This document shows positions 1 through 10,124 of a stretch of DNA of 64,000 bases, piece after piece. The position numbers and the translations under genes are program-made. Below the pieces are notes generated by a model. It searched no databases. It saw nothing but the letters and a program-made list of their open reading frames with translations, and was not told the origin of the DNA. Each line of letters begins with the position of its first letter. Position 1 is the stretch's first letter. Source of the stretch: an uncultured Acidobacteriota bacterium (GTDB lineage Bacteria; Acidobacteriota; UBA6911; RPQK01; JAJDTT01); assembly GCA_951812665.1 (NCBI GenBank), contig CATOST010000007.1, positions 35,647 to 99,646 on the forward strand. The letters run 5' to 3'.

Positions 1-925
1 GCCGCTGCTCCATCCGCGTCTGCATCTCGTAGACGGCCTGGAGAATTCCCCCCGGATCGGACGCCAGAACCGTCACCGAATCGGAGTCGATCCGGATCTC
101 GAAACTGTCCGGAATCGATGCGATATCCGGATCCAAGAGGAAACGGAGCGTTCCCCCATTCGACGCCCCGCCGTCGCCGACAGCCTGGGTGGGACAATGC
201 ATGGTGTGCCTGAGGTAGGACCGAAACCTCTCAGCTACCCCCTTCAGCCTGGCTTTATCCGGTATCCGAACCCCCCAACCGGAGAGATCGACCTCCTCCT
301 GAAACGCTTGTGCCCGCGGGTCCCGATGCACCGGGATCTCGCTTCGGCTCAGATCGGCAACGAATCGAAACGGCTCCTCCCCGCTTTCGTGCAGACCTTT
401 CCCAAAGGTAGTTGCCACCAGCCGCCGGATCTCCGCAGCCCTGTTCCTCTCCTCCGGCGTCGGATTGGCCCAATTGACCGGCTCACACTTCGGTTTGGGT
501 CCGAGCTTGTAGAACAGAAAATCGTCTTCCCGGAGAGTGAATTCGTAGTGCTCCCGATCCCAGCCGAGAAGGGAGGTCAGTTGCTCTTCGGGCAATACGT
601 GCCAGTTCTGGCGGATCACGGAGATGTAGATGCGGCGGAGCTGTTCGGCGGTCAGGGTCGGCTTATGGGGAAGGCCCATCGACTCTCCCAATTGAACGAT
701 CTGATCGGCCGTGGACCCGACGACCCGGCCCATGCGGTCGGCGTTGGCCAATTCCCAGTTTCTCCAGACGAACAGATGGAGGCGACTGGGGAAATGGGGC
801 TCGGAAATGGAAACGGAGAAGTCCCCATAGCGAGCCTCGATGGGAGCCTGAGGCCGCGCCAGACCGGTCAAAACCGCCGGAGTCGCGACGGCGCCGGCCA
901 GAAACTCTCTTCGGTTGGGAGACAT
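1..925 (-). CDS. Tat-exported protein with GH20/GH67-type N-terminal domain (partial)
   Basis: Only the first ~308 residues are in the window; the 3' part lies beyond the left edge. The ATG at 925 gives a twin-arginine leader (NRREFLAGAV near the N-terminus), so export in folded form is expected. The last visible stretch, ending GGILQAVYEMQTRMEQR, resembles the beta-rich domain that precedes the catalytic barrel in GH20 hexosaminidases and GH67 glucuronidases. The middle part (for example HLFVWRNWELANADRM) is not recognised. The next gene to the right is divergent, with 261 bases between them that hold no clear gene. A glycosidase-like role is inferred from the fold of the tail only; no catalytic residue is visible. 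Confidence 0.6.
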   Translation of the reverse strand, partial: MSPNRREFLAGAVATPAVLTGLARPQAPIEARYGDFSVSISEPHFPSRLHLFVWRNWELANADRMGRVVGSTADQIVQLGESMGLPHKPTLTAEQLRRIYISVIRQNWHVLPEEQLTSLLGWDREHYEFTLREDDFLFYKLGPKPKCEPVNWANPTPEERNRAAEIRRLVATTFGKGLHESGEEPFRFVADLSRSEIPVHRDPRAQAFQEEVDLSGWGVRIPDKARLKGVAERFRSYLRHTMHCPTQAVGDGGASNGGTLRFLLDPDIASIPDSFEIRIDSDSVTVLASDPGGILQAVYEMQTRMEQR

Positions 926-1186
926 TCTTCGGATCAATCTCCGTGACATGAACCTGCCTCGAAAGAATGGAAGGAGAGTGCGATTCCTTGACCCGAATTA
1001 TTGCATTTTGGGACAATCCGGTCACTCAACCAGCGCATTGACTCCACCTTCCAGCCGGAGCCAGGCACTCGAGGAAATGGGCGAAACCGGGCTCTCGATT
1101 CAAAACGGAAGCCAGGGTCCGGCTTGCGCTCTGAGGGTTTGCTTCAGAGCCGGTCCCATGGCCGAAAAGCGGAAAAGGACGAGACC

Positions 1187-2812
1187 ATGAAGAGCAGACG
1201 GAAGTTCCTGACGGAAACAGCAGCGTTCACCACTCTGGGGACCCTCGCATGCGGCGTGTCTCCTGAGCATTCGGGTGAAGCCGCGCGGCAACGGTCCGAG
1301 ACTCCGTCTTGGCCCACACCTTTGCTGATGCCCGACGACTTCAGTGAGCTGCACCTGACCGCCTGGCGTGTGGAGCCCGGGGTCCCCGATCCGGAGAACC
1401 CTCTCCTGGAGGGGGACATGCCGTGGGACGCCGGTGGCATCGGAATCCACAGCTCGGTGTTCAAGGACCCCAGGAACGGACGATGGAAGGCTTATCTGGT
1501 GGCCACTCCTCCGGAGGAGACGGCCCGGGACTGGCGCAGTCCATGGGCCTCCAACAACCACTCCAAGCGCCGCCTCTGCCTGTTCGAGAGCGAGGACGGA
1601 GTTCGCTGGTCCCGGCCCCTGCTGTCCAACGCTTCGTATGGCCAACATGAGAAGACCAACATCATCTTCGACCTCGATCAGGGGACGGCCGCCTATTCCT
1701 CCGTCATGGTCGATACCGGCGACGCCGACATGCCCTACGAGATGTACGTCCTTCGTTTTGCTTCCGTCGAGGGAGAAGCGCCGGCCGGAACCGGCTATTA
1801 TCGATATCGCTCCCGTGATGGTTATCGCTGGGAGCTCTTTGGTGAACCCATCTACGACCCAATGAGCGGCGATCTCTGTTTCTTCTATCGCTACGGTCCG
1901 GGAGAGCATGTCGCCTATTACCGGCTGGGTGGAAAGAAGCAACCGGGCGACCATGTCCCGATCTACGAGGATGCGCCCCGCCGAACCGTTTACCGGGCGA
2001 CGAGCGAAGACGGGAACGTGTGGACGCGGGACGAGTCCATGATCCTGACCGTGGACGAGCGCGACCACCGGGACACTCAATACCAGGAGTTGGTGCCCCA
2101 CCGGGTCCCCGGCGGATACCTGGGGATGGTGACCATGTACCGCCCCCTCACCCAGACCCTGAACCTGCGCCTGGCGGCGTCACGGGACGGCAGCCGCTGG
2201 TGGTATCCGGACCGCCGGCCCTGTCTGGACAACGCTCCCCTGGGCGACTATGGGGGAGGCATGATCTGGCAGAGTCAGTATCTGATCGAGGAGGACAGCC
2301 GAATCCACCTCTACTACGGGGGGACCGAAGGGCCGCACCGGCAGATCTTCGACACCCGCGCTCCCAGCCAGCAGGTCGGTTACCTGGAAAGCGTCATCGA
2401 TCACGGAGCCCATTTCCTGCCCTTCAATTCCGCCCTCTGCCGTGCCTCCTGGCAACTGGGGCGAATGTATGCGCTGATCCCCGCCGCCGGCGGACCGACA
2501 CTCGGCATGGCGGTGACCCGGTCACAAGATCTGGCCAATCGGTCGTTGCGGGTCAATCTCGTCACTCGGCCGGCCAAGAAATCGACGCGACCGGACTTGG
2601 ATGCCGGCTATTTGCAGGTGGAGCTTCTGGACTCGGAGAATCGGCCGCTGGACGGCTTTGCCAGGAAAGACTGCAGCCCTCTGAAGGGCAACTATACGGG
2701 TATGCGCGTGAGCTGGAGCGGGGGCGAGCGCGCGCCGGAAGGAGCCCGCAAGGCCAAGTTCTATTTGAAGCGCGCGTTTCTGTACGGTTTCGGGTTTCAG
2801 ATGAGCTCGTGA
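1187..2812 (+). CDS. exported five-bladed-propeller protein (family copy 1 of 4)
   Basis: 541 residues. The ATG at 1187 follows AAAAGGACGAG and gives a leader with twin arginines (SRRKFLTE) and a lipobox-like LGTLAC, so it is probably a Tat lipoprotein; a longer open frame from 1001 has no leader. The body shows repeats of the type ESEDGVRWSRP and SRDGSRWW, typical of the GH32/GH43/GH68-like five-bladed propeller. The last ~110 residues form a beta-sandwich-like tail (NRPLDGFARKDC, then FLYGFGFQ). Three paralogues lie at 44149, 45722 and 54889. The enzymatic activity is unknown; binding or cleavage of a sugar polymer is inferred. Its 3' end overlaps the convergent DUF1501 gene by 16 bases. 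Confidence 0.75.
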   Translation: MKSRRKFLTETAAFTTLGTLACGVSPEHSGEAARQRSETPSWPTPLLMPDDFSELHLTAWRVEPGVPDPENPLLEGDMPWDAGGIGIHSSVFKDPRNGRWKAYLVATPPEETARDWRSPWASNNHSKRRLCLFESEDGVRWSRPLLSNASYGQHEKTNIIFDLDQGTAAYSSVMVDTGDADMPYEMYVLRFASVEGEAPAGTGYYRYRSRDGYRWELFGEPIYDPMSGDLCFFYRYGPGEHVAYYRLGGKKQPGDHVPIYEDAPRRTVYRATSEDGNVWTRDESMILTVDERDHRDTQYQELVPHRVPGGYLGMVTMYRPLTQTLNLRLAASRDGSRWWYPDRRPCLDNAPLGDYGGGMIWQSQYLIEEDSRIHLYYGGTEGPHRQIFDTRAPSQQVGYLESVIDHGAHFLPFNSALCRASWQLGRMYALIPAAGGPTLGMAVTRSQDLANRSLRVNLVTRPAKKSTRPDLDAGYLQVELLDSENRPLDGFARKDCSPLKGNYTGMRVSWSGGERAPEGARKAKFYLKRAFLYGFGFQMSS

Positions 2813-4158
2813 ACGGGCTGGCCGGTGGTGTCGTCGATGGAGTTGGCGATCTTGACGGGACGGCCGATGGGGCTCATGTACTCCTTGGTCCAGTCGATGC
2901 CGAACGCCTTGTAGACGGTGGCGTGCACGTCTCCCATGGAGACCATGCGTTCGGCCACGAAGGCGCCCCGCTCGTCGCTGGCCCCCACCACCTTGCCTCC
3001 CTCGACACCGCCTCCTCCCAGGATCATGGACCAGCAATGGGGCCAGTGGTCGCGTCCGCCCTTGGAGTTGAACCGGGGCGTCCGTCCGAATTCGCCCATG
3101 ACCAGGACCAAGGTGGATTCCAGCAGGCCCCGTTCCTCCAGGTCGTCCAGGAGCACGGGTAGGGACTGCTCCAGACCCGGGACCAGCTTGTCCCGGTGGC
3201 TCTTGTCGTTGTTGGCATGCGTGTCCCAGGCGTTGAGATCGTGGCCGGCCGCGGTGACGAAGCGGCTTCCCGTCTCCACCAGCCGGCGCGACAGCAGCAG
3301 GCTCTGACCGAAACCGGTGCGGCCGTAGGCGTCGCGAGTCTTCTCGGATTCCTTGGAGAGGTCGAAGGCCTCCCGGACCTCGGGGGAGAGGACCATGTTC
3401 ACGGCCTGCTCGGTGAAGCTGTCCATCTTGAACGCTTCGGCCATTTCCATCTTCCGCCGGTAGGTGTCGTCCATCAGGGCCAGGAGTGAGCGCCGGTCCT
3501 CCAACCGTTTCGGCGAAATCGCCTTGGGCAGACTCAGGTCCTGAACCTGGAAGTCGTCACTGTTGGGATCGGTGCCCACGACCATGGGATCGTACTTGGC
3601 GTCCAGGAACGCTCCCTTCAGGTAGTTTCCCTTGGCCCCCTCCTTGTAACCGGGGACCGCAACATGTGCCGGAACATGGTTTCTGGGGCCCCGTTCCCGG
3701 GTGACGATGGTGCCGAAGGAGGGAAACTGCATGGCCGCCGTGGGCCGGTGTCCGGTGAGGGCGTAATAGGTCCCCTGGCCGTGGTTGTTCTCCTCCGTGT
3801 GCATCGACCGGATGATGGAGACCTTGTCCATGCGCTTGGCCATCCGGGGAAGGAGGCTGGAGATCCGGATTCCGGGGACGTTGGTGGAGATGGGCTTGAA
3901 GCTGCTGCCGGCCTTGGGGTCCCACATGTCGACGTGGCTCGGCCCCCCGTCCAGCCAGACCAGGATGCACGACTTGGCCGTGGCGTTGGCTTCCACGTCG
4001 ATACCGGCTTCCGCGAAGACGCTCTTGGCTTGGAGATACCGGCTGAGGCTGATGCCGAAGAGGCTGAGGGCCCCGGTCCGAATGAACTCGCGGCGCTTCA
4101 GCAGCGACTCGGTGCAGGTCAGACAGCCGATCTTGTCGCCCGGTTTGGGTACGCTCAT
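2797..4158 (-). CDS. DUF1501 protein, Tat-exported
   Basis: 453 residues, usual DUF1501 length. The N-terminus carries KRREFIRTGALSLFGISL, a Tat leader. DUF1501 belongs to the alkaline-phosphatase/sulfatase-like fold; here DGGPSHVDMWD sits near residue 70 and GEFGRTPRFNSKGGRDHWPH near residue 355, positions that carry metal ligands in that superfamily. The biochemical role of DUF1501 is not established. It is the third gene of an operon with the DUF1549/DUF1553 cytochrome-like protein (62 bases upstream) and the PPC-domain protein, a pairing seen widely in Planctomycetes and Acidobacteria. The two probably act together outside the cytoplasmic membrane. Confidence 0.9.
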   Translation of the reverse strand: MSVPKPGDKIGCLTCTESLLKRREFIRTGALSLFGISLSRYLQAKSVFAEAGIDVEANATAKSCILVWLDGGPSHVDMWDPKAGSSFKPISTNVPGIRISSLLPRMAKRMDKVSIIRSMHTEENNHGQGTYYALTGHRPTAAMQFPSFGTIVTRERGPRNHVPAHVAVPGYKEGAKGNYLKGAFLDAKYDPMVVGTDPNSDDFQVQDLSLPKAISPKRLEDRRSLLALMDDTYRRKMEMAEAFKMDSFTEQAVNMVLSPEVREAFDLSKESEKTRDAYGRTGFGQSLLLSRRLVETGSRFVTAAGHDLNAWDTHANNDKSHRDKLVPGLEQSLPVLLDDLEERGLLESTLVLVMGEFGRTPRFNSKGGRDHWPHCWSMILGGGGVEGGKVVGASDERGAFVAERMVSMGDVHATVYKAFGIDWTKEYMSPIGRPVKIANSIDDTTGQPVHELI

Positions 4159-4220
4159 GGGAAGATTTCCTTCTCAGATCTCCTTGTCATCCTATACCAG
4201 AACTCCCCGTCCAGCGGCCA

Positions 4221-6773
4221 TCAATTGGAAGCGAACTCCCGGGATGTGATCATGGCCCACATGATGTCCTTCAGAGTCTCCTCGCGCGAATCGCCGGTTG
4301 CGACCACCTGCTCCAGCCGGGATTGCTCCCTGTCGGTTGGAAACCGGCCCAGCGCCCTCAGGTACAGCTCTTCGATGATCTCTCCATCCGACGTTCCGGC
4401 CTTCAGGAGTCGGTGAAGCCGGTTGCCGGGAGCGCCAATCTTCTCCTGGTACGTGGAGCCGACCATGATGTGGAGCGCCTTCTTCAGGCTGGCGTCGTTC
4501 TTGCGCTCCGGGATGCTGGCGCGGTTGGGACGATCGTAAATGTCCAGGAACGAGGACGAGTAGAGGTCCGGGACCCGGAGGTGAATGGCGCGGGTCCCCC
4601 GGGGCGCGGTGCCCATCCAGTTGTTCTTGAAAGTCTCGGGGACTCCCGTGACGTGGGAGATGGCGTCCAGGAGGATCTCCGCGTCCAGGTCCCGGCGCAC
4701 CCGGTGCGAATAATTGGCCATGTCGTTCCGGTTGGTGGAGTTGGGAACGGCAGAAAGCTGATAGGTGCGAGACTTGGCGATGAGTCCCAGCAGGCGCTTG
4801 AGATCGTATCCGTTCTCGGCGAAGTCCCGGGCCAGCTCGTCCAGCAACTCGGGATGAGTCGGCGGGTTGGTGGAACGGAAATCGTCCACCGGGTCCACGA
4901 TCCCCCTGCCGAACATGTGTCCCCACAACCGGTTCACGATGGTCCTCGAGAAGTTGGGCTGGCCGATGATCCACTCGGCCAACGCCATTCTGGGATCGAA
5001 TGATTTCTGCTTGGGCAGTGGCGTTCCATCAGGAAACACCGGGGACGCTTCCTCGCCGGTCCGGGGATGGAGAACTTTGACCGTGTCCTCCGACTCCTCG
5101 TAATCGGGGACGCGGCCCGCCGGATCTTCGAAGACCACGATGGCGCCTTCGGAGGTCCACTCAGTCCGGCTGAGCCGTCCGAAGAAGGCCGCCAGTCCCC
5201 AGAACTGGTCCTGAGACCACTCTTCGAAGGGGTGGTGGTGGCACTGGGCGCAGTCGAGCCGATACCCCAGGAAGACCCGCATCTCCTCGGGCATGACGTC
5301 CTGGGGTGCGGATGCCTCTCCGTTCTGCAGGAAGTGCCGGGACGGTCCGTCATTTCCCTGTGCCGAAATCCGCTCTAGGGCCATCTGATCGTAGGGCTTG
5401 TTCTCGGTCAGGCTGTTGCGGATCCAGGCCCAATAGACCAGAGAATGGGCCGGCGTTCCGGTGGAGGAATAGGAGACCCGGAAGAGATCGCTGAAGCGGA
5501 AGGTCCAATAGTCGATGTACTCGGGCGTTTCCAGCAAGGTGTCGATGAGACGGTCCCGTTTCGCCGGATCGGTGCTGCTCAGGAACTCGCGGGCCCGATT
5601 CGGCGGCGGGAGCGTGCCGGTCAGGTCCAGACAGACGCGCCTCAGGAATTCTTCGTCCGAAGAGAGGCTCGAAGGGGCGATCCGCAGTTTTCGCAGCTTG
5701 GCGAAGACGTGCCGGTCGATGAGGTTGTTCCGGGTCACCTCCGGGACGACAGACACCGCATCGGCGATGACACCGATCCGGGAATTGGCCACGCGGCCCG
5801 GCGCCCGCACCAGCAGGGCCGTCTCTCCGGTGTCGACGGCCTCCGCTCGGCCGGTCGGGGAGATCCGAACCAGTCCGGGGCTGACGGTCTCATAGCGCAC
5901 TTGGTCCGTCAGGTCCTCGGTCCTCCCATTGCTCAGATGTCCGGTGACCAGCAACTGACGGTGCTGGCCCTTCTCCAGGACCAGGTAGGAGGGGAAGATC
6001 TCGATTCTCTCGATCCGGAGCTGTTCCTCTTCCCGCACCGGAGCGCCATCCCGGACCCAGTCGCGAATCGCCGCGTAATCGGCGGAATCCGGCGTGAAGC
6101 GGCTGCCTCCGCCGTGGGGGATCTGAAACGTCGGCTTCTGAAGCAACAGGCTCTTCTCCGGATTCTTCGAATTCACTCGAGGCCGGATCGGCTCCGCGCT
6201 CTCGGGCGACAGGACCTGATAGGCGCCGCCCTCCACGATCCAGCGGTGGTCTTCCTGGGGGTGCCGGGCGTCCAGTGAGAGCTTGAAGCCGCCGCGGCCC
6301 TTGACTCCACCGTGGCAGGCCGAATCGTTGCAGCCGCGCCGCGTCAGAATGCCACCGATGTCTCTCGAGAAACTGAACGGCCGTGCAGTCCGGGTCTCGC
6401 GCACCTGGACCGAAGCCTGGGAAACTTGACCCTGGAATTCGGCCTGAATGGTCGTTTCGCCGTCGTTGCGGGCAACGAGCTTGCCTTCGGCCCGCAAATC
6501 GGCCACTTCATGGTCGATTACCTCGAGGCGGCTGTCGGCGGTCACGTCCCGCTCCATTCCGTCTGCGAAAGTTGCCACCACCACCAGCCGCTGGGAGGCG
6601 TCGGCGCCCCACATTCGGATCTCCTGGGGTAGGAGGCGCAACGACAGAGCCTGGGGTGGATGGGAGGGCGAGGGAGCCGGCGTTCCCGAAAACAGCAGCG
6701 AGCCGCTCAGAGCCAGGATGGCAGCCATCGATATCCGGGCTGGAGTCCGGCTCCAGATTTTAGCCACTGTCAT
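4221..6773 (-). CDS. DUF1549/DUF1553 protein with Ig-like and cytochrome-like domains
   Basis: 850 residues from the ATG at 6773, which overlaps the stop of the upstream gene in ATGA; a much longer open frame reading up to 7478 is a shadow of that gene. Order: hydrophobic leader, a BIG2-like domain (~45-125), a short cytochrome-like segment with GCNDSACHGG (CX4CH, a known variant in these families), a second BIG2-like domain (~255-325), DUF1549 with a classical CAQCH (…LDCAQCHHHPFEEW), then DUF1553 with NRLWGHMFGRGIVDP. A periplasmic, possibly haem-bearing protein. Family function is unproven; co-transcription with DUF1501 is its hallmark and holds here. Confidence 0.88.
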   Translation of the reverse strand: MTVAKIWSRTPARISMAAILALSGSLLFSGTPAPSPSHPPQALSLRLLPQEIRMWGADASQRLVVVATFADGMERDVTADSRLEVIDHEVADLRAEGKLVARNDGETTIQAEFQGQVSQASVQVRETRTARPFSFSRDIGGILTRRGCNDSACHGGVKGRGGFKLSLDARHPQEDHRWIVEGGAYQVLSPESAEPIRPRVNSKNPEKSLLLQKPTFQIPHGGGSRFTPDSADYAAIRDWVRDGAPVREEEQLRIERIEIFPSYLVLEKGQHRQLLVTGHLSNGRTEDLTDQVRYETVSPGLVRISPTGRAEAVDTGETALLVRAPGRVANSRIGVIADAVSVVPEVTRNNLIDRHVFAKLRKLRIAPSSLSSDEEFLRRVCLDLTGTLPPPNRAREFLSSTDPAKRDRLIDTLLETPEYIDYWTFRFSDLFRVSYSSTGTPAHSLVYWAWIRNSLTENKPYDQMALERISAQGNDGPSRHFLQNGEASAPQDVMPEEMRVFLGYRLDCAQCHHHPFEEWSQDQFWGLAAFFGRLSRTEWTSEGAIVVFEDPAGRVPDYEESEDTVKVLHPRTGEEASPVFPDGTPLPKQKSFDPRMALAEWIIGQPNFSRTIVNRLWGHMFGRGIVDPVDDFRSTNPPTHPELLDELARDFAENGYDLKRLLGLIAKSRTYQLSAVPNSTNRNDMANYSHRVRRDLDAEILLDAISHVTGVPETFKNNWMGTAPRGTRAIHLRVPDLYSSSFLDIYDRPNRASIPERKNDASLKKALHIMVGSTYQEKIGAPGNRLHRLLKAGTSDGEIIEELYLRALGRFPTDREQSRLEQVVATGDSREETLKDIMWAMITSREFASN

Positions 6774-8746
6774 TGCTCGTACTCCTTCTTGCCTTCGCCC
6801 GCTGCCGCCCCCTGACCTGTGGACAACATCATAATGGGGACCCGTCCCAGCGGAAGCGGTGTACCGGTCCGGTCGCCGGCGATAGGTTGGGCCCAGAGAC
6901 GGACGAGCTGAGGCATCCCGGTGGCGGGGGCGTCCGCGTCCGCCACGAAGGCCATGGTCACTCCCTTTCGAACCGGACGGAATCGAGTCAGGTCGCCGAG
7001 ATTGCCGCTTTCCAATCCCATGGGGAAATAATAGGCGCCCTTGAGCAGAGAGGTGGTGTAAGGGGCCGGCGTGGCCGGTAGAACCCGGACGCTGCCGGGA
7101 AGGTTGTCCGCCGAAACGGCGACTCCGCCCTCGAAACCCTCCTCCAGGTCGCAGACCACGGTGAAGGTCTTGCTCTGGCCCGGCTCCAGGTTCACCCGGT
7201 CCGTAGTGGGCCCCAACCTTCGCCCCTTGACTCCCAGAACGTACTCCACCCGGCCCACATGTGGGATCGTGGGACGAATCATCAACCGGTAGACCAAGTC
7301 GGATCCTCCCCTGCGAGAGGTCAGGTCCCGGATCTGGAGCCGGTAGACCCCGTCTTGCTGGAAGGTGAAGACCGTCTTGCGCTCCGTCGATTTGCTGACG
7401 TCGTCGCCGTCCCCGCCGTATTCGAAGTGGATGTTGTTGAAGACTTGTTCCCCGTCCGGGCCTGAAACCCAGATCCAAGGATTGAATTGGGGAGGCGCCG
7501 CCTTGGGGGTTTCGACCTCGAATGCCAGACCCTCCCCGGCTTTCACCCGGAAGCGATAGGTGTCCACGTCTCCGGGCGGGTCGATGGTCCCCGTCAGGAG
7601 CACGGCGGTGGAGACTTCCGGACCCTCCGTGTCATTGGGTTCCTGCTCCTCCAAAAGAGAGATGACCCGATCATGCTCCGTGTCTCCCTGGGTCTCCAGT
7701 TCGGCTTCGGCGTCTCCCGGTCCGGAGGCGGGAGCGACGCTTCGAGCTGCCAGCAGCTTCAGACGGTCGGGTTCAAGGGGCTTATGGAACGCGCCATGTT
7801 GAGCGTACGCCCCCGAGTCCCGTTCCAGCCAGTCGGCCGGATCGGGATGGGCGGGCTGGCCCAGAACCGTGGAAGAGTCCGGAGGCTCGGTGCCGATCCT
7901 GAGCAGGTAGACGAAGTCGGGATTGCCCTCACCCAGGAAGGAGCCCATGGAAACCAGGTAGCGGCCGGCATTTCGGAACCGGTGCGTCGGCTTGGGGAAG
8001 ACGGCGAACTGAGCGCCCCAGCCCTGCCGCCGCGACTGGAGCACCGGAACCCACGAGAGCGGACGGGACTCCCAGGGCAGCCTGAGGAGGCGGTCCGGGT
8101 CGAACCAGCTTCCGGTGGGGGCGTAGAGGTTCAACTCCGCCTCCGCGCTGTAGGGAATGTAGATGGGGAACGAAGCAAAAGTTTGGAAGTGGAACTGCTC
8201 GCCCGCTTCCGCCTGGAATGCGTAGAAGTCGAGTTCCCCGTTGGCCTTGGTGGTGCCGGCGATGACGACCGGCGCCTGAACCGTCTGGTGCTCCACCCCC
8301 TCCTGCTCCAGCACAAGGGGTTCGCTGAAGACCTGGAAATTCAGGGCGTTGGACATGCCGCGCGGCGTGACGATCCGAAACCGGTGAAGCCCGACCTCGG
8401 CGTCCTCGCGGATCCGGAGTTGCAACCGGGCTCGATGTCCGGCCAACTCGGTCTGCTTGGCCTGCGGGTCCCGCTCCACCAACTCATCCGGTTCCGATTC
8501 CCGGATCTCCTCCAGGCCCAGAAACCGGATCTCCACGTCGTCGCATTCGAACCAGCCGGCGTAGGTCCCGTCCATGTGCCGGCCCCGGACCGACACTTCA
8601 AGCGTCGTGCCCCGTTCTCCCCCCAAGGGAAAGGCGGAGAGGGTCTTGGGCTCCTTGGGCGCGGCCTTTCCGGCATCGTCCGCGGCCCGGGAGTCACCCG
8701 GAATGACCAGCAAACCTGCAGCTAACAGAAGTCTGATATTGAACAT
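6770..8746 (-). CDS. exported PPC-domain (pre-peptidase C-terminal) protein
   Basis: 658 residues with a Sec leader (LLLAAGLLVIPGDSRA). Two or more PPC-like beta domains are visible: one around residues 135-290 (GELDFYAFQAEAGEQFHFQ) and one around 365-490 (EEQEPNDTEGPEV, then GDVDTYRFRVKAGEGLAFEV). An IPT-like start (FPLGGERGTTLEVSVRGR) follows the leader. Such proteins are commonly the first gene before DUF1549/DUF1553 and DUF1501 genes, as here: it overlaps the next gene by four bases. A surface or periplasmic binding role is inferred; no catalytic domain is present. Confidence 0.82.
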   Translation of the reverse strand: MFNIRLLLAAGLLVIPGDSRAADDAGKAAPKEPKTLSAFPLGGERGTTLEVSVRGRHMDGTYAGWFECDDVEIRFLGLEEIRESEPDELVERDPQAKQTELAGHRARLQLRIREDAEVGLHRFRIVTPRGMSNALNFQVFSEPLVLEQEGVEHQTVQAPVVIAGTTKANGELDFYAFQAEAGEQFHFQTFASFPIYIPYSAEAELNLYAPTGSWFDPDRLLRLPWESRPLSWVPVLQSRRQGWGAQFAVFPKPTHRFRNAGRYLVSMGSFLGEGNPDFVYLLRIGTEPPDSSTVLGQPAHPDPADWLERDSGAYAQHGAFHKPLEPDRLKLLAARSVAPASGPGDAEAELETQGDTEHDRVISLLEEQEPNDTEGPEVSTAVLLTGTIDPPGDVDTYRFRVKAGEGLAFEVETPKAAPPQFNPWIWVSGPDGEQVFNNIHFEYGGDGDDVSKSTERKTVFTFQQDGVYRLQIRDLTSRRGGSDLVYRLMIRPTIPHVGRVEYVLGVKGRRLGPTTDRVNLEPGQSKTFTVVCDLEEGFEGGVAVSADNLPGSVRVLPATPAPYTTSLLKGAYYFPMGLESGNLGDLTRFRPVRKGVTMAFVADADAPATGMPQLVRLWAQPIAGDRTGTPLPLGRVPIMMLSTGQGAAAGEGKKEYEQ

Positions 8747-8936
8747 GGTTCCGGACCGATAATCGGAGCCATGCTACCACATGGTACGGCGATTTTCCGT
8801 GGTCCCGCGCCTCGTTTCTGCAGACGGTTTGCATCGTAGTAGACTGGGAGGCGGTGAAGGTCGGCAATGCCGAAACCAGCGGCCGTTTCGTTGGAAGGAT
8901 ACCGGTGTCCGCACAAAAGACGGGAGGAGTGAGACA

Positions 8937-10124
8937 TTGAATTGTCCGTCAAGTCCTAGATTTTCATCTCGATTGCGACTCGTTCGAATGTTGTTGCTTG
9001 CACTGTTTCCGCTCTGGCTCCAGCTCTCCTGCGGTGAATCGGTCCCTTCCCAGGAGGAGAAGGAGCGGAGCCTGGTGGTTCCGCCACCCGATCTCAAGGT
9101 GGCCTTCATCGGAGACTCGGGATACGGTCCGCGGACCGACCGGGTTTTGGAACTGATCCGCCGGGAGGGTGCCCATCTGGTTCTCCACCAGGGAGACCTC
9201 GGGTATGACGAAGGCAACCTGAAAGCGCCGGTGAACTGGCACTCGGGGATCGAGCGGATTCTGGACGCGGGTGTCGAGGGAGGCCGGTTTCCCTATCTGT
9301 ACAGCGTCGGCAACCACGACGTCCGCCACTGGCGCCAGCGGGACCCACCGGGATACAGCCGGATTCTCCAGGAACGGGTGGACGGGACGCCGGGGCTGGA
9401 GTGCACCGGGGATCTGGGAGTGAAGTCCTCCTGCACCTACCAGGGACTCTACCTGGTGCTCTCGGGAGTGGGTTCCATGGGCCAGGGGCACCGGCGGTAC
9501 CTGTCCGATGCCCTGGAGGAGGGCGAGGACTTCCTCTGGAGAATCGCCTCCTGGCACAAGAACCAGCAGGACATGCAGGCGGGCGGGAAACGGGACGATA
9601 CCGGCTGGGGTGTGTACCGGGATTGCCAGGAAGCCGGAGCCATCATCGCCACCGGGCACGAGCACTCCTATTCCCGGAGCTACACCCTGACCGATCTGGG
9701 CAACGAGGAGGCGGGCCACGGAGCCACCGGGTCCCCCGAACAAGTGGCGCTGGGGAAGGGAAAGACCTTCGTCCTGGTCAACGGACTCGGGGGCAAGAGC
9801 GGACGGGACTACCACTGCGAGCAGCACGAGGACGACACCTGGTGGGCCTCCGTCTTCACCCGGAACTACTGGATCCAGAACGGCGAAGTCAAGGAGAAGA
9901 ACTGCTCGGAAATGGACCCCGAGGGCAAGCAGTATGCCCAGACGGTTCAGGAGTATGCGGACGGCGCCCTGTTCATCACCTTCAATCCGGGTGGCCAGAC
10001 TCACCTGGCCCGGGGCGAATTCCTGACGGTGGAGGGAGACCGGATCGACGAGTTCGAGATCGTGAACGAGCGGAGCCCGGAGGCTGCGGTCAGCGCGGCC
10101 GGAAGCACCCGAGAAGGCGGATGA
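8937..10124 (+). CDS. lipoprotein metallophosphoesterase
   Basis: 395 residues. I chose the TTG at 8937 because GGGAGGAG lies seven bases before it and because it gives a full lipoprotein leader (three arginines, hydrophobic core, LQLSC lipobox). The calcineurin-like metal motifs are complete and in order: FIGDSGYG, HQGDLGYD, VGNHDVR, a lone WHKNQ histidine, and ATGHEHSYSR. The GHEHxY ending resembles purple-acid-phosphatase-like enzymes. It should hydrolyse phosphate esters at the cell envelope. Its stop overlaps the ATG of the next gene (ATGA), so the two are co-translated. The upstream gap is shared with the divergent PPC operon. Confidence 0.85.
   Translation: MNCPSSPRFSSRLRLVRMLLLALFPLWLQLSCGESVPSQEEKERSLVVPPPDLKVAFIGDSGYGPRTDRVLELIRREGAHLVLHQGDLGYDEGNLKAPVNWHSGIERILDAGVEGGRFPYLYSVGNHDVRHWRQRDPPGYSRILQERVDGTPGLECTGDLGVKSSCTYQGLYLVLSGVGSMGQGHRRYLSDALEEGEDFLWRIASWHKNQQDMQAGGKRDDTGWGVYRDCQEAGAIIATGHEHSYSRSYTLTDLGNEEAGHGATGSPEQVALGKGKTFVLVNGLGGKSGRDYHCEQHEDDTWWASVFTRNYWIQNGEVKEKNCSEMDPEGKQYAQTVQEYADGALFITFNPGGQTHLARGEFLTVEGDRIDEFEIVNERSPEAAVSAAGSTREGG

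Noticed and set aside
6774..7478. N-terminal extension of the DUF1549/DUF1553 frame
   Set aside because: It overlaps the PPC gene out of frame and shows no domain; the ATGA overlap at 6770-6773 explains the start.
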